Positions 4,652 through 7,784 of a stretch of 7,784 nucleotides of DNA are shown piece after piece (position 1 is the first letter of the stretch; every line of letters starts with the position of its first letter). The notes beneath the pieces are model-generated. The model did not search any database and was not told where the DNA came from. It saw nothing but the letters and a program-made list of their open reading frames with translations. Position numbers and translations under genes: made by a program. The DNA lies in the NCBI GenBank assembly GCA_044237845.1, contig JBIIEL010000049.1, positions 1-7,784 of the forward strand. The letters run 5' to 3'. Source of the stretch: QFOX01 sp044237845. Lineage in GTDB: Bacteria; Pseudomonadota; Alphaproteobacteria; Rickettsiales; UBA3002.

Positions 4652-7363
4652 TTATGCCAGTTGGTTCAACTCGGTGCGAAGTGCCTGTTCTGCCTCTTTA
4701 AAGCGTATGCGCAGCAGGGGCATGAGTTCTTCCAGCCGTCCCCAATCCGGGCTGGGGGATTTACTGATAAACTCCATCTCTTTTGCGATGTCAGAAACGA
4801 TGACAGAACCAAGCTGTAGGCTTGAAGATTTAAGGGGATGAGACGCCTGCGCGATCGCTTTTGCATCGCGTGTAGTGAAGGCGGTTTCGATGCTGCTAAG
4901 ATACTCGTTGGCGGTTTCGAGATAACGTAAGCCAATCTCTTTCATCCCGTCTTCCATGAGTTCAGAAAGGGCATGAAACCGTGCTTTGTCGAGGATATCG
5001 GTGCTGGTAGATGGCAAAGCAACCTCCGGTGGTGTGGTGTTGGATGAATTTAAAGTGCTGCTCAGCCATTGCGTGAGCACGCGTTCTACATCGCTCTGGC
5101 GTGCAGGTTTGGCGATGAAATCATCCATCCCAGCCGCGCGGCATTTCTCTTCCTCGCCCTTGAGGGCATGCGCGGTGAAGGCAGCAATCGGCATCCGTGG
5201 GCGCTTTTGCAACTCCTCCAGCTTGCGGATGAGTTTGGTAGCTTCGTAACCGTCCATCACCGGCATCTGGCAATCCATAAACACAAGGTCGAACATGCCT
5301 GCTTTGACTTTCTCTACCGCTTCCTGACCGTTCTCGGCGGTGGTGATCTTACAGCCATATTTCTGTAGTATCTTGGTCGCTACCATCTGGTTCACAGGGT
5401 TGTCTTCCACCAGGAGAATAGAGGCATTGGGGAATTGTAGCTTAGTGCCCGTTTTGCGTTGCTGTGTGCTCTTGGCTTCTTTGATGGTGTGCTGCGTGAT
5501 GAACGGGATAGACTGTTTCTGCTGCTGCGCTTCGGCGATGATGCAGAGCGCATCGATGAGGTTACGCAGTGCCAGGGGCTTGGTGAAGTATCCGCTGAAA
5601 CCAATGGATTCGAGCCGCGCCCGGTCGCCGCGATGGGGAGACGAGGTAATCATCACCATGGCGATAGGAGCCGTGCGAGGATTGGCCTTGATTGCGCTGC
5701 CAAGCTCTACTCCATCCACTTCTGGCATCATATAGTCGAGCGCTGCGATGGCAAAGTTGGTATCCGTCTTCAATATTTCTAGCGCCTCTTTTGCGCTGCG
5801 TGCATCCACCACTTCTACGCCATAGGGCGTAATCTGATCGCGGATGAGAGCGAGCGCGGCCTCGTTATCGTCCACCGAAAGCAGGCGAAGGCCTTTTAAT
5901 ATGGTTGGCTTGGGCAGAGTGGAGAGAATTTTTTTACCCTCGGCATCTTCTCCCACTTCAATCTCGAACCAGAAGGTGGAGCCTACACCTTGCGTGCTGC
6001 GCACGCCAATTGTACCGCGCATCATTTCGCTGAGCTGTTTGCAGATGGCAAGCCCAAGTCCCGTGCCGCCATGGGTACGGGAGGTAGACTGATCGGCCTG
6101 AGTGAATTTCTGGAACAGAAAATCGATTTTATTAGCCGGAATACCAACGCCTGTATCCTCTACCTCGATATGCAGGCGTAAGCGCTCGCCCCCCAGATGT
6201 GTCGCTGCGACAGACAGCAGCACATGGCCGACCTTGGTGAATTTGAGGGCATTGCTGATCAGGTTGAATAAAATCTGACGGATGCGCCCCGGGTCGCCCA
6301 CCATATAAAGAGGGACATCCGCAGGATATTGTAACAGCAGCTCCACACCTTTCTCGGCCGCGCGTATTTTCATCAGGTCGCAGACTTCCTCGCAGAGTGT
6401 ATAAAAATCAAACGGGATAGACTCCAGCTCCACCTTGCCCGCCTCGATTTTCGAGAAATCGAGAATCTCGTTGATGATTTCAAGTAGTGATTCTGCCGAG
6501 CGGGCGACGGTGCGTGCATAGTCGCGTTGTGTGGGCGCGAGGTCGCTCTCCAGCAGCAAATCGGTCATACCGATGATGCCGTTCATCGGCGTGCGGATCT
6601 CATGGCTCATGTTTGCCAGAAACTCGGACTTCATGCGTGTCGCAGCCTCAGCCTCTTCTTTTGCCTCGGCCAGACTCGCGGCAATCTGTATTCTTTTGGT
6701 ATTTTTGAGGTACATCATTGTACCGATGAGAGCGGAGAGCAGGAGCCCAATTCCGGCGCAAAGCAACCAGGATTCTCTGATTTTATTTACTTCGCTGAGA
6801 TATTTTGCCGCGTCGAAATCGACGCCGGCGATTCCGGCGAACTGTCCGGCGCTGTCGTAAAACGGGGCATAGCCCGAGACAAAAGAACCCCATGCGTCGC
6901 TGTAGGGTTCCTTGCTGGTGGTCACTTTATGGGTGTGGAATGCGGCGCGCAGATCCTCACTTGCATCATCATAATGATCCATAATGTGGGATTTGGTTTC
7001 TACCCCGTCCTCAAAAATGCCTGGGGGAGTAGGGTCGAGTACGAGGTAAATCGCGCCGTCTTTCTGCACGGCGGTGTAGACATATTTAATATCGGGGGAG
7101 AGCTCTTTGACATGTCCAAGATGGGCAATCTCTGCTTTATATTCCGGCGATTCCTCCTGCGCTCGATCTGTAAAACGGCGATGCTGGTCGCCATCCACTT
7201 CACGTGCGGCGGCTTGCGCAAGCCCGGCAAGTTGGTCATGAATGCTACCTTTCAGTGCGTCTACGGAACGATCATAAAGTACGTAACTACTCGTTAGAAC
7301 AGCAAGAAACGTAAACAATGCAGTGGTAAACGCGGCTTTAAGCGAGGGAACATTCAGCTGCAT
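4652..7363 (-). CDS. Membrane-bound hybrid sensor histidine kinase (Cache-like sensor, HisKA, HATPase, two REC, Hpt)
   Basis: The 903-aa protein has TM1 (about 11-30), a periplasmic sensor (about 31-197), TM2 (about 198-217), a short coiled linker, HisKA with His254 (MSHEIRTPMNG), and HATPase_c with N-box N367/N371, G1 DTGVGIP (403-409) and G2 GGTGLGL (432-438). REC1 (about 492-610) has D498/D499, D543 and K595. REC2 (about 647-768) has E653/D654, D697, T730 and K752. The C-terminal Hpt domain has His842 (SHPLKS). The sensor ends with YAPFYDSAGQFAGIAGVDFD, typical of periplasmic Cache/PAS-like folds that bind small ligands. This is the tripartite, BarA-like layout of a full His-Asp-His-Asp phosphorelay, here with two receivers, both apparently intact. 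The start is the first ATG; its upstream GAG is only a weak ribosome-binding site and no alternative start is better. The gene lies upstream of the interrupted kinase and divergent from another receiver gene. Confidence 0.95.
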   Translation of the reverse strand: MQLNVPSLKAAFTTALFTFLAVLTSSYVLYDRSVDALKGSIHDQLAGLAQAAAREVDGDQHRRFTDRAQEESPEYKAEIAHLGHVKELSPDIKYVYTAVQKDGAIYLVLDPTPPGIFEDGVETKSHIMDHYDDASEDLRAAFHTHKVTTSKEPYSDAWGSFVSGYAPFYDSAGQFAGIAGVDFDAAKYLSEVNKIRESWLLCAGIGLLLSALIGTMMYLKNTKRIQIAASLAEAKEEAEAATRMKSEFLANMSHEIRTPMNGIIGMTDLLLESDLAPTQRDYARTVARSAESLLEIINEILDFSKIEAGKVELESIPFDFYTLCEEVCDLMKIRAAEKGVELLLQYPADVPLYMVGDPGRIRQILFNLISNALKFTKVGHVLLSVAATHLGGERLRLHIEVEDTGVGIPANKIDFLFQKFTQADQSTSRTHGGTGLGLAICKQLSEMMRGTIGVRSTQGVGSTFWFEIEVGEDAEGKKILSTLPKPTILKGLRLLSVDDNEAALALIRDQITPYGVEVVDARSAKEALEILKTDTNFAIAALDYMMPEVDGVELGSAIKANPRTAPIAMVMITSSPHRGDRARLESIGFSGYFTKPLALRNLIDALCIIAEAQQQKQSIPFITQHTIKEAKSTQQRKTGTKLQFPNASILLVEDNPVNQMVATKILQKYGCKITTAENGQEAVEKVKAGMFDLVFMDCQMPVMDGYEATKLIRKLEELQKRPRMPIAAFTAHALKGEEEKCRAAGMDDFIAKPARQSDVERVLTQWLSSTLNSSNTTPPEVALPSTSTDILDKARFHALSELMEDGMKEIGLRYLETANEYLSSIETAFTTRDAKAIAQASHPLKSSSLQLGSVIVSDIAKEMEFISKSPSPDWGRLEELMPLLRIRFKEAEQALRTELNQLA

Positions 7364-7552
7364 AAATGGCTCAGCATCAATAGGTTGTAAACTGCGCCTC
7401 AGGTTCGCGTCAGGTTTGTGTATTACGGGCAGAATGTTGCACGTAAGACGCTACTGCTGAAGTTTCGTTTGCGATAATACGTGGTGCATGACAAAAGTAT
7501 AGTGTGACGGGGCTGCGCTGCTAGCCTTCGTGTCATATTAAAGGAAGCCTGA
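7364..7552. promoter_or_regulatory. Divergent intergenic control region between two signalling genes
   Basis: This 189-bp gap must carry promoters for the hybrid kinase (leftward) and the receiver gene (rightward). I see no pair of strong sigma70 boxes. TATAGT (7498-7503) is the best rightward -10 candidate but lacks a good -35. Two direct repeats TCAGGTT (7399-7405 and 7410-7416) are exactly 11 bp apart, and ATGACA (7488-7493) / TGTCAT (7531-7536) form a wide inverted repeat. AAGGAAG (7541-7547) is the ribosome-binding site of the rightward gene. Confidence 0.35.
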
Positions 7553-7784
7553 ATGAAAAATACCATACTTGTGGTCGATGATACGCCTCTCTATCAGGAT
7601 ATCCTTGCGACGATTGTAAAAAAGCTCGGCTATAAAGCCAAAACATTGGGCGATGGCGGCGACGCGATTAAATACCTCAACAAAAACCGTGACTCCGTGC
7701 TCATGGTGCTGCTCGATATTTACATGCCGCAGATCGACGGCATTTCTGCGCTTGGCCATTTCCGTAGCAACTTCCCCGACCTGC
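7553..7784 (+). CDS. Receiver-domain response regulator (partial, runs off the window)
   Basis: Seventy-seven codons are visible and the gene continues past the window end. The N-terminus (MKNTILVVDDTP) has the acidic pair D9-D10, and LLDIYMPQIDG carries the phospho-acceptor D55, with the usual hydrophobic beta-strands around them. AAGGAAG (7541-7547) lies 5 bases before the ATG. The switch Thr/Ser, the Lys and any output domain are outside the window, so it may be another CheY-like protein or the receiver of a longer regulator. Its divergent position next to the hybrid kinase makes it a candidate final acceptor of that phosphorelay; this is inference from position only. Confidence 0.92.
   Translation, partial: MKNTILVVDDTPLYQDILATIVKKLGYKAKTLGDGGDAIKYLNKNRDSVLMVLLDIYMPQIDGISALGHFRSNFPDL

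Noticed and set aside
6527..7297. 256-codon open frame on the plus strand
   Set aside because: It is antisense to the sensor and HisKA part of the 903-aa kinase, which has clear TM and kinase motifs. The plus-strand translation has no domain or good ribosome-binding site.
1..7784. CRISPR array, insertion sequence or transposon
   Set aside because: I found no regularly spaced repeats, transposase motifs or terminal inverted repeats with target duplications.

Overview
The window reads as chromosomal DNA of moderate GC content from a Gram-negative bacterium. The evidence is a lipoprotein signal peptide, a Sec signal peptide on a probable outer-membrane beta-barrel, and periplasm-facing sensor architecture. 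Alphaproteobacteria, or a neighbouring proteobacterial group, is my best guess from the mix of FTR1/cupredoxin iron uptake and hybrid kinases. This is inference; there is no 16S or other marker gene here.

Left part (1-690): the last 26 codons of an unidentified Gly-rich protein (1-81); a small lipoprotein gene (228-425) whose stop overlaps the start of a possible 36-residue single-TM microprotein (425-535, TAATG junction); then a complete tRNA-Gly(GCC) with encoded CCA (574-648) and a textbook intrinsic terminator (661-690).

Middle part (753-2794): an iron-uptake operon behind a promoter that contains a strong Fur-box-like sequence (764-782, 15 of 19 matches to the classical consensus). It encodes a small periplasmic cupredoxin-fold protein, a 245-residue predicted outer-membrane barrel and an FTR1-family iron permease with both RExxE motifs. 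FTR1 is the inner-membrane channel and the cupredoxin is its likely periplasmic partner. The barrel is the novel-looking member and may be the outer-membrane entry route. A hairpin at the FTR1 stop codon separates this operon from convergent genes.

Right part (2802-7784): a signalling cluster. On the minus strand are a large membrane-bound hybrid kinase (903 aa: TM - periplasmic sensor - TM - HisKA - HATPase - REC - REC - Hpt), then a REC-HisKA-HATPase kinase, then a stand-alone CheY-like receiver. The second kinase is cut by one in-frame TAA just after its H-box, at the E of the common 'FSEL' motif. The reading frame is otherwise intact for another 215 codons, so this is either a very recent pseudogene, a sequencing error or a recoding event. 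A further receiver-domain protein starts divergently at 7553 and runs off the window. Together the genes look like a multistep phosphorelay; the signal and the output are not visible here.

Most notable points: the nonsense-interrupted kinase, the FTR1 operon with an embedded barrel gene and a cupredoxin lacking a copper cysteine, and the overlapping lipoprotein/microprotein pair.
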